The translations under genes and the position numbers were made by a program. The notes under the pieces are model-generated. The model saw only the letters and a list, made by a program, of their open reading frames with translations. It was not told the DNA's origin and ran no database searches. From Candidatus Baltobacteraceae bacterium (GTDB lineage Bacteria; Vulcanimicrobiota; Vulcanimicrobiia; Vulcanimicrobiales; Vulcanimicrobiaceae), in the NCBI GenBank assembly GCA_036488875.1, contig DASXGW010000004.1, positions 496,001 to 560,000 on the forward strand: 64,000 bases of DNA, in the 5' to 3' direction. Of the stretch, positions 56,981 to 64,000 are shown piece by piece (the stretch's first letter is position 1; the number at the start of each line of letters is the position of its first letter).

Positions 56981-57643
56981 CTAGAAGTCCTTTTGAGTCA
57001 ATCCGACGTTCGTTTTCAGATCCGTGATGCTCTGATCGAGCACGATTTGGTCGCCGGAGAATAGGATTTGCCGCACCGGGAAGTGCGTATCTTCCGAAAG
57101 ATAGAGGCGCTGCTCGCTGATGCCGTCGTTCTTCGAGGGATCGGCCAGTTTGAGATCGAGCATGTCGGTCATCACGCCCCCGATCTTCCCGCCCTTGAAC
57201 TGCGTGAGCGTGCCGGCCGTGGCGGCGTAGCGGTTGACGATCACGTTGAGCAATCCGTCGGGGATCGTGAAACCGCGAATCGACGTGGCGCGCGGATCGT
57301 GAACCGATACGGTGAGATGGAGGCCGGCGAGAATGCCGCCCTGATGTCCGCTTACGGTGTCGCCCCCGGACCACACGCCGCCCGAGCCCTGCCCGTCGCC
57401 CGACAGGATGAGCGTCTTGGCGAAGTTCGGCTTCATGAAGGAATATTGATACAGGCGATCCTGCGTTTTGTTGCCGAGCACTTCGTGCGACTGAAGCTTG
57501 CACGTGTAGTCGTTCGTCGTGGCCCACGCGGTGTTGAAGGCGGTAATGGCCGGCGCGGTGTTGTCAGCGCGCGCCGCGGACACCGCGAGTACCGTAAGGA
57601 TCGCCGCCGCGGCGACGATGGAAAAGGACCGAAGTGCGAGCAT
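56981..57643 (-). CDS. exported LolA/DUF1571-like protein
   Basis: This 220-residue protein from ATG 57643 has GGAGG 4 bases before it, overlapping the previous stop as TAATG. Signal peptide: SFSIVAAAAILTVLAVSAARA. The mature part is a beta-rich sheet with TWATTNDYTCKLQSHEVLGNKTQDRLYQYSFMKPNFAKTLILSG, MLDLKLADPSKNDGISEQRLYLSEDTHFPVRQILFSGDQIVLDQSITDLKTNVGL, resembling the DUF1571/outer-membrane lipoprotein-sorting (LolA-like) fold. It may bind a lipid or lipoprotein in the periplasm. It is followed after 3 bases by the phosphoesterase gene. Confidence 0.75.
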   Translation of the reverse strand: MLALRSFSIVAAAAILTVLAVSAARADNTAPAITAFNTAWATTNDYTCKLQSHEVLGNKTQDRLYQYSFMKPNFAKTLILSGDGQGSGGVWSGGDTVSGHQGGILAGLHLTVSVHDPRATSIRGFTIPDGLLNVIVNRYAATAGTLTQFKGGKIGGVMTDMLDLKLADPSKNDGISEQRLYLSEDTHFPVRQILFSGDQIVLDQSITDLKTNVGLTQKDF

Positions 57644-58290
57644 TATTCCTCCGTAGGATTCGCAATGGCGGCCGATTGCAATCCGCCGCCTTCATCAATG
57701 AGAAGCGTTCCGTGTTTTCCTTCTACGCCGATGAGGACATCGCATTTTGCATCCGCCGCGATCTCTTCGATCGTTCGTCCGAGCGGTGCGCCGCTGTACT
57801 TGCCCTCCCGGTAGGAGCCCAGAATGATCAGGTCGGCCTTCTCACGCTTGGCAATGTCGAGAACCGCCTGCTTCGTGGAGCGTGCCTTGATCGTCTCCGC
57901 ACGGAAAGTAACGTTACTGCTATTGGCAATCGTTTCGGCCGCGCCTAGGGCGTCGAGGGCCGCCCGCTCCTCCTCGGGCATTTCGGCGTCCGGCGGGAGC
58001 GTGTAGGGCACTTCGACGATATAGATCGCGAGCAGCTCGGATCGCTCGCCTCGCGCCAGCTTGACGGCGAGTGCCATCATGTGCGCCGAGTTGATCTCGG
58101 GTGAAAAGACGACGATGATGCTGCCGACCATGCGTTCGAGCTCGCTTGCAGCCTCGGCCGCAATCTTCATGACGTACGACGCCGGCGGATGCAGCATCCA
58201 GTATAGGGTCGCAAAGACCGTAGCGGCGATCACGCAAGCGATGACTACGCCCGCGAGCGTGACGTGCACCGACGAACTCTCGTAGATCAC
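57643..58290 (-). CDS. universal stress protein anchored by an N-terminal membrane helix
   Basis: This 215-residue protein has a membrane helix at about 8-32 (VHVTLAGVVIACVIAATVFATLYWM). A USP domain follows: IIVVFSPEINSAHMMALAVKLARGERSELLAIYIVEVP, AETIKARSTKQAVLDIAKREKADLIILGSYREGKYSGAPLGRTIEEIAADAKCDVLIGVEG, with the G-x2-(G)-x9-G-type ATP-binding loop recognisable. Most USPs are soluble; here the anchor and the place after an APC permease and a 61-residue membrane protein (ATGA overlap) suggest it sits on the permease. The last 15 residues form a flexible tail. Confidence 0.85.
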   Translation of the reverse strand: MIYESSSVHVTLAGVVIACVIAATVFATLYWMLHPPASYVMKIAAEAASELERMVGSIIVVFSPEINSAHMMALAVKLARGERSELLAIYIVEVPYTLPPDAEMPEEERAALDALGAAETIANSSNVTFRAETIKARSTKQAVLDIAKREKADLIILGSYREGKYSGAPLGRTIEEIAADAKCDVLIGVEGKHGTLLIDEGGGLQSAAIANPTEE

Positions 58291-58472
58291 GGCGCGGTTT
58301 TTCGAGCTCGGACGATGAGCGACAAACGGTGAACGCCCAGCACGACCATGGCCGCGCCGAGAACGATGCCCGGCAAGGTCTCGATGCGCACGCCGAATGC
58401 AAGCGTACGGACCGCAACGACGACGCCCGCGAGCGCCGTCGCGCCGGCCAAGAACGCGCGATAGGCGATCAC
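58287..58472 (-). CDS. 61-residue two-helix membrane protein
   Basis: GTG 58472 overlaps the permease stop (GTGA) and its own stop overlaps the USP start (ATGA). The product MIAYRAFLAGATALAGVVVA... has two hydrophobic helices joined by the loop FGVRIETLP and ends with a basic RARKTAP tail. No family is recognised. Translation coupling on both sides makes it a likely stoichiometric partner of the permease and the anchored USP. Confidence 0.8.
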   Translation of the reverse strand: MIAYRAFLAGATALAGVVVAVRTLAFGVRIETLPGIVLGAAMVVLGVHRLSLIVRARKTAP

Positions 58473-60103
58473 GGGGCTGCCGCCTGCGCGCGCCGCTCGT
58501 CGCTGGCCTTGACGTTGGCGACGTATTCGTCCATGAGTTCGAGTTCGCCGGCGTTGCGCAGGATGTCGACTTGCGACTTACGCCAGTCGCGTCGCTGCGA
58601 ACGCAGCACCGGAAGCCGCTTGCGCTTGCGATAGATAAAGTAGAGTACGATGCCCAGCACCAGCCAGCCCGGGCCGAAGATTCGGCCGAGCGGGTGCGTC
58701 TGCAAGGTGAACATCAGAATCGAGAAGATGCCGAGGAAACCGAGCACGCCGACGACCGGGAACTCGACGCGTTCGCCGCGGAACGTGAACGGGATGTTGA
58801 GCGGAATTTTGAACTTTCGCGGGCTGAGCGGATCCGTTAACCGCAGCGCGATGAGCGCGAGAAAGACGAACGAGTAGCTCGTCGCGGCGCCGAAGGCGTA
58901 CAGGTCGGCGAGAAAGTCCAGTCCGCCCTCACCGTGAAAGAATTTCGCGTAGGTCGAGACCGCCATGGGATCGAGCGAAGGCAGTGCCGCAAAGATGAGC
59001 TCCAAGATCGCCAAGCCGCAAAACGCGAGAATCGAGATTGCGGGCGTGCGGTAACGGGGGTGGACGCGCTGAAAGATCGACGGAAGCAGATTCGTGTGGC
59101 TCATCGCATACGCAATACGCGAGCTTCCAAAAACGCCGGAGTTCGACGAAATCGTCAACAGCACGGCGCCCAGGATCGGGACGTAAAAGGCGGCGAGAGC
59201 GCCGAAGTACGGCACCTGCGCGGCCAGCAACGCGACGGCTTTACCTTGGTTATCGGCGCCGCCCGGATACGTGGAGGGGAAGATCTGCCAGAACTGAACG
59301 GGATGGCCGGCCGCATCGACGATTGGATGCCACGGCACGAAGCCTAACGCTAAGTTCGAATAGGCCAGCGCATAGATCAGAATCGTCAAGATCAGCGCGA
59401 CCGACGTTCGCGGAATGATCGACGCGGGACGCTGCGTCTCTTGAGCGGCCTGCGAGATCGACTCCAACCCCACGAAAGAGATGATCGCAAGCGACGTTCC
59501 AAGCATAAGGTGCTCCGGCGACGGCCAGTCGACGCGCATCGTGTGGATGAGGAGATCGGGCCGGAACGCGAACAAGAAGCCGAAGCACAGAATGCAGGTT
59601 TCGCTGGTGACGTCGAGCGCCGAAACGAAGCCTTGAAAGGCGGTGCTTTCGCGAACGCCGACGACGTTGAGCCCGCACAGCGCCATGATCACCGCAAGCG
59701 TCACAAGGAAGTGCGTCCACGGATGCGACGATCCGACCAGCACCGGAATGAGCTGGCCGAGATAGTCGATCGCGGTCCAAGCGAAGAGCGTGATGTCGAT
59801 GGTGAAATCGAGCAGCACCGCCCAGCCCGCAATGAAGCCGAAGATATCGCCCAGCCCGCGCAGGACGAAGTATTGGCCTCCGCCGGCAACGGGATACGTC
59901 GCGGCCAGTTCCGTGTATGCCAGACCGATGCAGACGTAGACGATGCCGGCAAAGAGAAACGCCACGTTGGTGGCGCCGGCGGCGGCGCCCAGCACGAGGC
60001 CCAGGCCGATGAAAATGTCGGCCCCGACGTCGGAATAGCCCCACGAGAACGAGCCCCAGGGCGTAACGCTGCGACGCAGCTCGGGTTTTGGAGTTGAGGC
60101 CAT
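58469..60103 (-). CDS. APC family amino acid permease
   Basis: This 544-residue protein has twelve or more helices with APC superfamily motifs: SFSWGYSDVGADIFIGLGLVLGAAAGATNVAFLFAGIVYVCIGLAYTELAATYPVAGGGQYFVLRGLGD, FVGLESISQAAQETQRPASIIPRTSVALIL, SNSGVFGSSRIAYAMSHTNLLPSIF. The cytoplasmic C-terminal tail of about 60 residues (YRKRKRLPVLRSQRRDWRKSQVDILRNAGELELMDEYVANVKAS) is charged and helical. It is probably an amino-acid or polyamine importer. It lies downstream of a Ser/Thr kinase (7-base gap) and is coupled to the 61-residue protein and the USP. Confidence 0.92.
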   Translation of the reverse strand: MASTPKPELRRSVTPWGSFSWGYSDVGADIFIGLGLVLGAAAGATNVAFLFAGIVYVCIGLAYTELAATYPVAGGGQYFVLRGLGDIFGFIAGWAVLLDFTIDITLFAWTAIDYLGQLIPVLVGSSHPWTHFLVTLAVIMALCGLNVVGVRESTAFQGFVSALDVTSETCILCFGFLFAFRPDLLIHTMRVDWPSPEHLMLGTSLAIISFVGLESISQAAQETQRPASIIPRTSVALILTILIYALAYSNLALGFVPWHPIVDAAGHPVQFWQIFPSTYPGGADNQGKAVALLAAQVPYFGALAAFYVPILGAVLLTISSNSGVFGSSRIAYAMSHTNLLPSIFQRVHPRYRTPAISILAFCGLAILELIFAALPSLDPMAVSTYAKFFHGEGGLDFLADLYAFGAATSYSFVFLALIALRLTDPLSPRKFKIPLNIPFTFRGERVEFPVVGVLGFLGIFSILMFTLQTHPLGRIFGPGWLVLGIVLYFIYRKRKRLPVLRSQRRDWRKSQVDILRNAGELELMDEYVANVKASDERRAQAAAP

Positions 60104-60110
60104 CGAGTAG

Positions 60111-61385
60111 CTAGAAAATGACTCCGATTGCGGTGCGTTCGAGTGCGTTGATCGTGTATTCCGCGTGAGCGAAGGCTTCCTGGAGGCCGAACTCGCGGAA
60201 GGTCTTGAGGGATTCGTTGAGCCGGTTTACCGCGTCGCGCAGCTCCGTCCGGTCGCGCTTTCCGTCGGCGGATTTCTGTAAAACCATGGCTCCGAATTTC
60301 AGGGCCGTCTTGGCGTATTCGACTTCGTTGCCGTTTGCTTTGAGCTCGTGCATCGCGACCAAATAGGCGTCGCGGGCCTCTTCGTAGTTACGCCGCCGCG
60401 TGGCGATCATTCCCTTGAGGACGTTCTCCAACGCGTCGCTGCGGTTGCGCGCCGGGGCCAGCGCGCGATCGAGTGCTTGTCGCAGCATCGGATCGGTGGG
60501 TGTTTTCCGGTCGGCCGGAGTGAACGTTCGCGGCGGCTTGTTCTTGGCGGTCGGCGGCGGCTGCGCGCCCATGAGCGCACAGACGTCCTCGTGAAATTCG
60601 TGCGCCGTCTGGTAGCGCAAGCCGGGATCGCGTTCGATCGCGCGCAGGATGACGCGCTCCAAATCTTCAGGAATGTTGCGATTGATCTCGCGCGGCGACG
60701 TCGGGATGTCGTGCACGTGGGAGTACATCGTCGCGACGATATCGTCGCGGTCGTTGCGAAACGGCAACGTACCGGTGAAGATTTCGTACATCACGATGCC
60801 GACCGAGTAGAGATCGCTGCGCGCGTCGGCGGGCTTGCTCAAGAATCGTTCCGGCGCCAAGTAGGATATCGTTCCCACGATCTGTCCCGTGCGCGTGGTC
60901 TGCGTGACGTCGCTGGCGCGGCGCGCCAAACCGAAGTCCATGAGCTTGACGTGCTTGCCGCCTTCGACGATCATGACGTTCGACGGCTTGATGTCGCGGT
61001 GGATCACGCCCTCATCGTTGGCGTAATCGAGTGCCTCGAGGACTTCGGCGATGTAGAGCAGCGCCTGTTTGTAGCCGAGCTCGCCGCTCTCGAGCGACGA
61101 CAGCGTCTTGCCGCGGATGAGCTCCATGACGATGTAGTAAATGCCGTCTTCTTCGCCGGCGTCGTAGACCGCCACGACGCGGGGATGATTCAATCGCGCC
61201 ATCGCGCGGGCTTCGGAAAGCAGCCGCGCGTTGGTGTCGTCGGAGCGATCCATCAGGACCTTGATCGCAACGTCTCGCCCGAGCGTACGATCGTTGGCGC
61301 GGTACGTGTCGGCCGTGCCGCCCCTGCCGATTAGCTCGATCACTTCGTATCGACCGCCGAGCGTCCGTCCTTGGAGATGGTCCAT
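60111..61385 (-). CDS. serine/threonine protein kinase (Hanks type), soluble
   Basis: This 424-residue protein has an intact kinase domain: glycine loop LIGRGGTADTYRA, Lys42 in VAIKVL, catalytic HRDIKPSNV (His129-Asp131), DFG at 150-152, LAPERF, and the DVWS-like SDLYSVGIVMYEIFTG. After about residue 270 a linker and a helical region follow (ARNRSDALENVLKGMIATRRRNYEEARDAYLVAMHELKANGNE, possibly one TPR pair). No membrane helix or PASTA repeats, so it is cytosolic. It is sandwiched between yraN (5-base gap) and the permease, whose long charged tail could be a substrate. Confidence 0.92.
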   Translation of the reverse strand: MDHLQGRTLGGRYEVIELIGRGGTADTYRANDRTLGRDVAIKVLMDRSDDTNARLLSEARAMARLNHPRVVAVYDAGEEDGIYYIVMELIRGKTLSSLESGELGYKQALLYIAEVLEALDYANDEGVIHRDIKPSNVMIVEGGKHVKLMDFGLARRASDVTQTTRTGQIVGTISYLAPERFLSKPADARSDLYSVGIVMYEIFTGTLPFRNDRDDIVATMYSHVHDIPTSPREINRNIPEDLERVILRAIERDPGLRYQTAHEFHEDVCALMGAQPPPTAKNKPPRTFTPADRKTPTDPMLRQALDRALAPARNRSDALENVLKGMIATRRRNYEEARDAYLVAMHELKANGNEVEYAKTALKFGAMVLQKSADGKRDRTELRDAVNRLNESLKTFREFGLQEAFAHAEYTINALERTAIGVIF

Positions 61386-61390
61386 ATAGC

Positions 61391-61723
61391 TTAGAAGGCG
61401 TTTCTATGGAGGCTCGGGCGATTACCGTCTATGGTGACGACGTCAAACCGTATCTTGGCAGTCGGAGCCACGAACTGCGCGTACTCCTCGGCAATGCGCC
61501 GCAGCGTTGCGCGTTTGCGCGCATCCACGGCACCCAGCGCCGAGCCGAAGGAGGCCGTGTCCCGTCGTTTGACCTCGACCACAACCAGGGTCGACCCGTC
61601 GAGGCAGAGTGCGTCGATCTCTCCGCCCGGCAGCCGCAGGTTGCGCTGCAGAACCCGGTATCCGGCGGCGGTCAGGAACGCCGCTGCGAGATCTTCGCCC
61701 GTCCGTCCCTTTGCAGCGCTCAC
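61391..61723 (-). CDS. yraN: YraN family (UPF0102) endonuclease-like protein
   Basis: This 110-residue protein from GTG 61723 overlaps the rnhB stop (GTGA). The restriction-endonuclease-like core is present: GRTGEDLAAAFLTAAGYRVLQRNLRLPGGEIDALCLDGSTLVVVEVKRR (the G-E-x-D...E-V-K motif). The family is usually linked to rnhB as here; it is thought to act on DNA, but no role is proven. Confidence 0.93.
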   Translation of the reverse strand: MSAAKGRTGEDLAAAFLTAAGYRVLQRNLRLPGGEIDALCLDGSTLVVVEVKRRDTASFGSALGAVDARKRATLRRIAEEYAQFVAPTAKIRFDVVTIDGNRPSLHRNAF

Positions 61724-62439
61724 GCCGGAGCGGCTTCGGCGACCGCCTCGAGCTCCTCGAGGGTTTCGAGTCCGAGGGAGAGCTGCGCGTCGCGAACGCG
61801 GGCCCAGTTGGCGCGATGGTGGACGCTCGGGCCGTGTTCCCGTAAGGCCTCCATGTGCAGCGGCGTCGAGTAGCCCTTGTGCAGCGCGAACCCGTAACGC
61901 GGGTCCTCACGATCGAGCTCGACCAGCAGTGCGTCGCGGTAGACTTTCGCGACGATCGACGCCGCCGCCACGACCGCGCAGCGCGCGTCGCCGCGCACGA
62001 GCGGTTCTTGCGGACCGGAAAACGAGCGTATGCGCACGGCGTCGGTGATGAGATAGTGAATCTCGCATCCCAAGCCCTCGATGGCGCGTTCCATCGCCAG
62101 AACGCTGGCCCAGTAGATGTTCAGCCGGTCGATCTCGCCGACGCTGGCAGCGCCGATCGACCACGCGATTGCGTCGCCCTTTATCTGCTCGGCGATCTCG
62201 GCGCGCAGATCGGGGCGCACCTGCTTGGAATCGTTGAGACCTTTGATGAGCAGCGGCTTGTCGGCCACGACGCAAGCGGCGACGACGGGTCCAGCGAGCG
62301 GACCCCGACCGACTTCGTCGATCCCGCCCACCAGCGTGAATCCGCGCGCGCGTGCCGCGTATTCGAACTGGTGCAGACGATGCAGGCGCCGGCGCTCGCG
62401 CTCGTAGGCGTTGCGCGTTTTGCGCTGTCTAGGCGTCAT
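61720..62439 (-). CDS. rnhB: ribonuclease HII
   Basis: This protein is about 239 residues from ATG 62439, inside the end of the GTPase gene (11-base overlap). Catalytic pattern: VGGIDEVGRGPLAGPVVAACVV (Asp-Glu), LNDSKQVRPDLR, YLITDAVRI (third acidic site) and VVAAASIVAKVYRDALLVELDREDPRYGFALHKGYSTPLHMEALREHGPSVHHR. It removes ribonucleotides from DNA:RNA hybrids. The N-terminus has a basic helical extension of about 30 residues. Confidence 0.95.
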   Translation of the reverse strand: MTPRQRKTRNAYERERRRLHRLHQFEYAARARGFTLVGGIDEVGRGPLAGPVVAACVVADKPLLIKGLNDSKQVRPDLRAEIAEQIKGDAIAWSIGAASVGEIDRLNIYWASVLAMERAIEGLGCEIHYLITDAVRIRSFSGPQEPLVRGDARCAVVAAASIVAKVYRDALLVELDREDPRYGFALHKGYSTPLHMEALREHGPSVHHRANWARVRDAQLSLGLETLEELEAVAEAAPA

Positions 62440-63238
62440 CGCCGTCCTCCGGGTTCTCCAGCGAGATTCGCCCAAACGTCCCGTCGTTGAACGCGCGCAC
62501 GTACGATTGCGCCGCATTGTGGAAGTCGGCGTCGCCGCCGCGCCGCACGAAACCGCGTGCGGCGGCGAACTCGTCGAGCGTCGGAATCTTGCGCGAGCGG
62601 TAGCGATCCGCCGTCCACGACTCGAACGCGCGCACCACTTCTTCGGGATCGTAGCGCTCGCGCGGGACGGCGCCGCATATCGCGAGTTTCCACTGCGACG
62701 TTTTCGTCGCGATTTTCGGAACGAGAATTCCGGGTGTGTCCATCAGCTCCACGTTGGGAGGGAGGCGAAACCATTGCAACTGCCGCGTGACCCCGGCGCG
62801 GTCCTCCGTCTTGGCGGCCGCGCGGCGCAAGAGCGCGTTGATGATCGACGACTTGCCCGAATTGGGAATGCCCACGATCAGCGCGCGAGAGACGCCTTTA
62901 CGGGCTTTTGCGAGCGCGAGTATGGCGGTGCGCACGCGGCCCGCGTTCTGCGGCGACCGGCCGTCGATGGCAATCGCGGTGAGACCGTCGCGTTCGAACC
63001 GATCGATCCACGCCGTGGTGACGTGCGGATCGGCCAAGTCGTGCCGGTCGAGCACGAGCAGACGGGCTCGTCTGCCTACGAGGCGATCGAGTGCGGGGTT
63101 GCGCCCACTACGTGGTACCCGCGCGTCGACGACTTCCACCACGATGTCGATGAGCGCCAGATATTCGGCGATCTTGCGCATCGCTCGCGCCATGTGGCCC
63201 GGATACCACTGGATGACGCGCTCCGCACCGCCTGTCAC
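62429..63238 (-). CDS. RbgA/YlqF-like circularly permuted GTPase with altered G4 motif
   Basis: This 269-residue protein from GTG 63238 overlaps the lepB stop (GTGA). The permuted order G4-G5-G1-G3 is clear: IQWYPGHMARAMRKI at the start (typical YlqF), VDIVVEVVDARVPRSGRNP, G4 LLVLDRHDLADP, G1 LIVGIPNSGKSSIINAL, G3 ELMDTPGI. RbgA helps mature the 50S ribosomal subunit. G4 normally reads N-K-x-D; here it is D-R-H-D. The final aspartate that reads guanine is kept. Length and all other motifs are normal. Confidence 0.88.
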   Translation of the reverse strand: MTGGAERVIQWYPGHMARAMRKIAEYLALIDIVVEVVDARVPRSGRNPALDRLVGRRARLLVLDRHDLADPHVTTAWIDRFERDGLTAIAIDGRSPQNAGRVRTAILALAKARKGVSRALIVGIPNSGKSSIINALLRRAAAKTEDRAGVTRQLQWFRLPPNVELMDTPGILVPKIATKTSQWKLAICGAVPRERYDPEEVVRAFESWTADRYRSRKIPTLDEFAAARGFVRRGGDADFHNAAQSYVRAFNDGTFGRISLENPEDGDDA

Positions 63239-63744
63239 AGCGCGCCTACGCTCGATAGCGGCCAGAGACCGGCCATGGCGCGACCCATGAGATGGTCGTC
63301 GGCAATCGGTCCGAAGACGCGCGAATCCTCGCTAACCGCGCGGTTGTCGCCGAGCACGAAGACTGACCCCGGCGGTACCGTGACCTCGGCGAAGCTCCGA
63401 TTGTCGGAATAGCGTACGTACGGCTCGAGCAGCGGCGAGCCGTTGAGAACCACCGTGCCGCGATCGACGCGCACGCGGTCGCCGGGCAGCCCGATGACGC
63501 GTTTGATGAAGAGGCCGCGCGCGTCGCCGTCGCGGCGAAACGCGACGATGTCTTGTCGTCGCGGGACGCCGACGCGGTACGCAAACGTGTTGATCAGCAC
63601 GTATTCACCCGGCGCGATGTGCGGCTCCATCGACATGCCCGACACTTGGCGCGGCGCCATGAAGAACGCCGCTGCCAGCAGCGCGAGAACTGCAAGCTGC
63701 AGCGTTATACGTGCGAGCGAGCGCCATTGCAGCAAGGCAGACAC
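63235..63744 (-). CDS. lepB: signal peptidase I
   Basis: This 169-residue protein has one N-terminal membrane helix (ITLQLAVLALLAAAFFM), then the S26 catalytic dyad: Ser38 in VSGMSMEP and Lys81 in LFIKRVIGLPGDRV, and box E VFVLGDNRAVSEDSR. It is short but complete. It cleaves signal peptides at the outer membrane face of the inner membrane. It overlaps the GTPase start by 4 bases. A second copy lies directly upstream. Confidence 0.93.
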   Translation of the reverse strand: MSALLQWRSLARITLQLAVLALLAAAFFMAPRQVSGMSMEPHIAPGEYVLINTFAYRVGVPRRQDIVAFRRDGDARGLFIKRVIGLPGDRVRVDRGTVVLNGSPLLEPYVRYSDNRSFAEVTVPPGSVFVLGDNRAVSEDSRVFGPIADDHLMGRAMAGLWPLSSVGAL

Positions 63745-63762
63745 AGGCGCTCTAGTTCGTGA

Positions 63763-64000
63763 CTATAAGACGCGTGCCTGGGATGGCGGCCAGAAGATGA
63801 GAAACGCGCGACCCGTAAAGCCGCCGGTTTCGCCTTTGCGGGGACCGGTCGTGAATCCGCCGCCGTCCTGCGCGAAACCCCAAATGTGCGAATCTTCCGA
63901 ATCGTTGCGGTTGTCGCCGAACATGATATAGCAGTGCGGCGGAATGGTGTTGGGCGCCGTCCACATCGATTTCGGCGGGATATTGGCCGACGCCGAATCC
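63763..64000 (-). CDS. signal peptidase I, second copy, 5' end outside window
   Basis: Only the C-terminal 78 codons are visible. They include IPPHCYIMFGDNRNDSEDSHIWGF, the conserved GDNRxxSxDSR-like box E of signal peptidase I, and end GRAFLIFWPPSQARVL. The ATG at 63966 is internal; the frame is open to the window edge. The stop is 18 bases before the next lepB start. Two tandem signal peptidases suggest divided substrate sets. Confidence 0.85.
   Translation of the reverse strand, partial: DSASANIPPKSMWTAPNTIPPHCYIMFGDNRNDSEDSHIWGFAQDGGGFTTGPRKGETGGFTGRAFLIFWPPSQARVL

Noticed and set aside
1-64000. tRNA, rRNA, tmRNA or known riboswitch
   Set aside because: I scanned the gaps for cloverleaf-like stems, the GGTTC/TTCGAATCC T-arm and common riboswitch cores and saw none. 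Gaps are nearly all below 300 bases.
1-64000. Insertion sequence, integrase, phage or toxin-antitoxin module
   Set aside because: No transposase-like DDE/HUH protein, integrase, terminal inverted repeats or paired small toxin genes were recognised.

Overview
The window is GC-rich (roughly two thirds G+C), gene-dense bacterial chromosome. It has about 70 protein-coding genes, no rRNA or tRNA gene, no CRISPR array, no insertion sequence and no phage module that I can see. GTG and TTG starts are frequent, and most neighbouring genes on one strand overlap or nearly touch. The mix fits an uncultured, aerobic, heterotrophic terrestrial lineage such as Eremiobacterota or a relative: leucine catabolism, a DUF1800/DUF1501 pair, NrdR and HemQ, DUF4097 envelope proteins, and NB-ARC-type regulators. 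This placement is an impression from gene content, not a phylogenetic result.

Layout. 1-6.4 kb: a leucine/branched-chain acyl-CoA breakdown cluster (HMG-CoA lyase; biotin carboxylase/BCCP subunit; methylglutaconyl-CoA hydratase) with a DUF885 protein between. Its carboxyltransferase partner sits apart at 13.6-15.2 kb. 6.5-9.1 kb: a cytochrome b plus molybdopterin lipoprotein pair and an esterase. 9.2-13.6 kb: an NB-ARC/TPR regulator-like ATPase, an EamA exporter, a 48-residue zinc-finger-like protein, and a phospholipase-C/AcpA-like lipoprotein that has lost metal ligands. 15.3-17.9 kb: DUF1800-DUF1501. 18-19.6 kb: PadR, metallo-hydrolase and acetyltransferase in a coupled set. 19.6-25.6 kb: an envelope-stress-like block made of an ECF sigma factor, a membrane partner, a response regulator, a sensor kinase and a DUF4097-like protein on one strand. 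On the other strand it has a 39-residue ORF, a second DUF4097 protein and a membrane protein. 25.7-25.9 kb: a well-supported 46-residue orphan protein. 26-31.3 kb: pyrK-pyrD-pyrF-pyrE, an acetyltransferase, an AI-2E-family transporter and a racemase. 31.3-34.3 kb: argS-rlmH-dprA. 34.4-37.4 kb: a DUF5679-like protein, then nrdR-dut-ketopantoate reductase-hemQ behind a promoter with paired NrdR-box-like sites. 37.4-42.6 kb: an acetyltransferase, a GH92/NEW3/beta-propeller fusion and a YXWGXW protein. 42.8-49.8 kb: a cupin, comM, an unknown secreted protein, an endonuclease/phosphatase-fold protein, a PDZ-membrane-GAF protein and a sodium-solute symporter. 49.9-53.4 kb: a complete sugar ABC importer. 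53.5-55.5 kb: a frameshifted MalT-like regulator and a LuxR-type regulator. 55.6-64 kb: one long co-directional run of lepB (two copies), rbgA-like, rnhB, yraN, a Ser/Thr kinase, an APC permease, a 61-residue membrane protein, a membrane-anchored universal stress protein, an outer-membrane lipoprotein-sorting-like protein and a canonical AcpA-like lipoprotein.

Window-wide patterns. Several operon-leading genes have a TA-rich hexamer 6-8 bases before the start codon and no Shine-Dalgarno sequence, which suggests leaderless transcripts. Internal genes are often joined by 4-base NTGA overlaps, and two of these appear to use CTG as the start. Seven of nine convergent gene pairs either overlap by exactly 4 bases through their stop codons or lie 1-2 bases apart. 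I found no single dramatic new system. The best candidates for follow-up are the envelope-stress block, the 46-residue protein, the ArgRS without a HIGH motif and the permease/membrane-USP operon.
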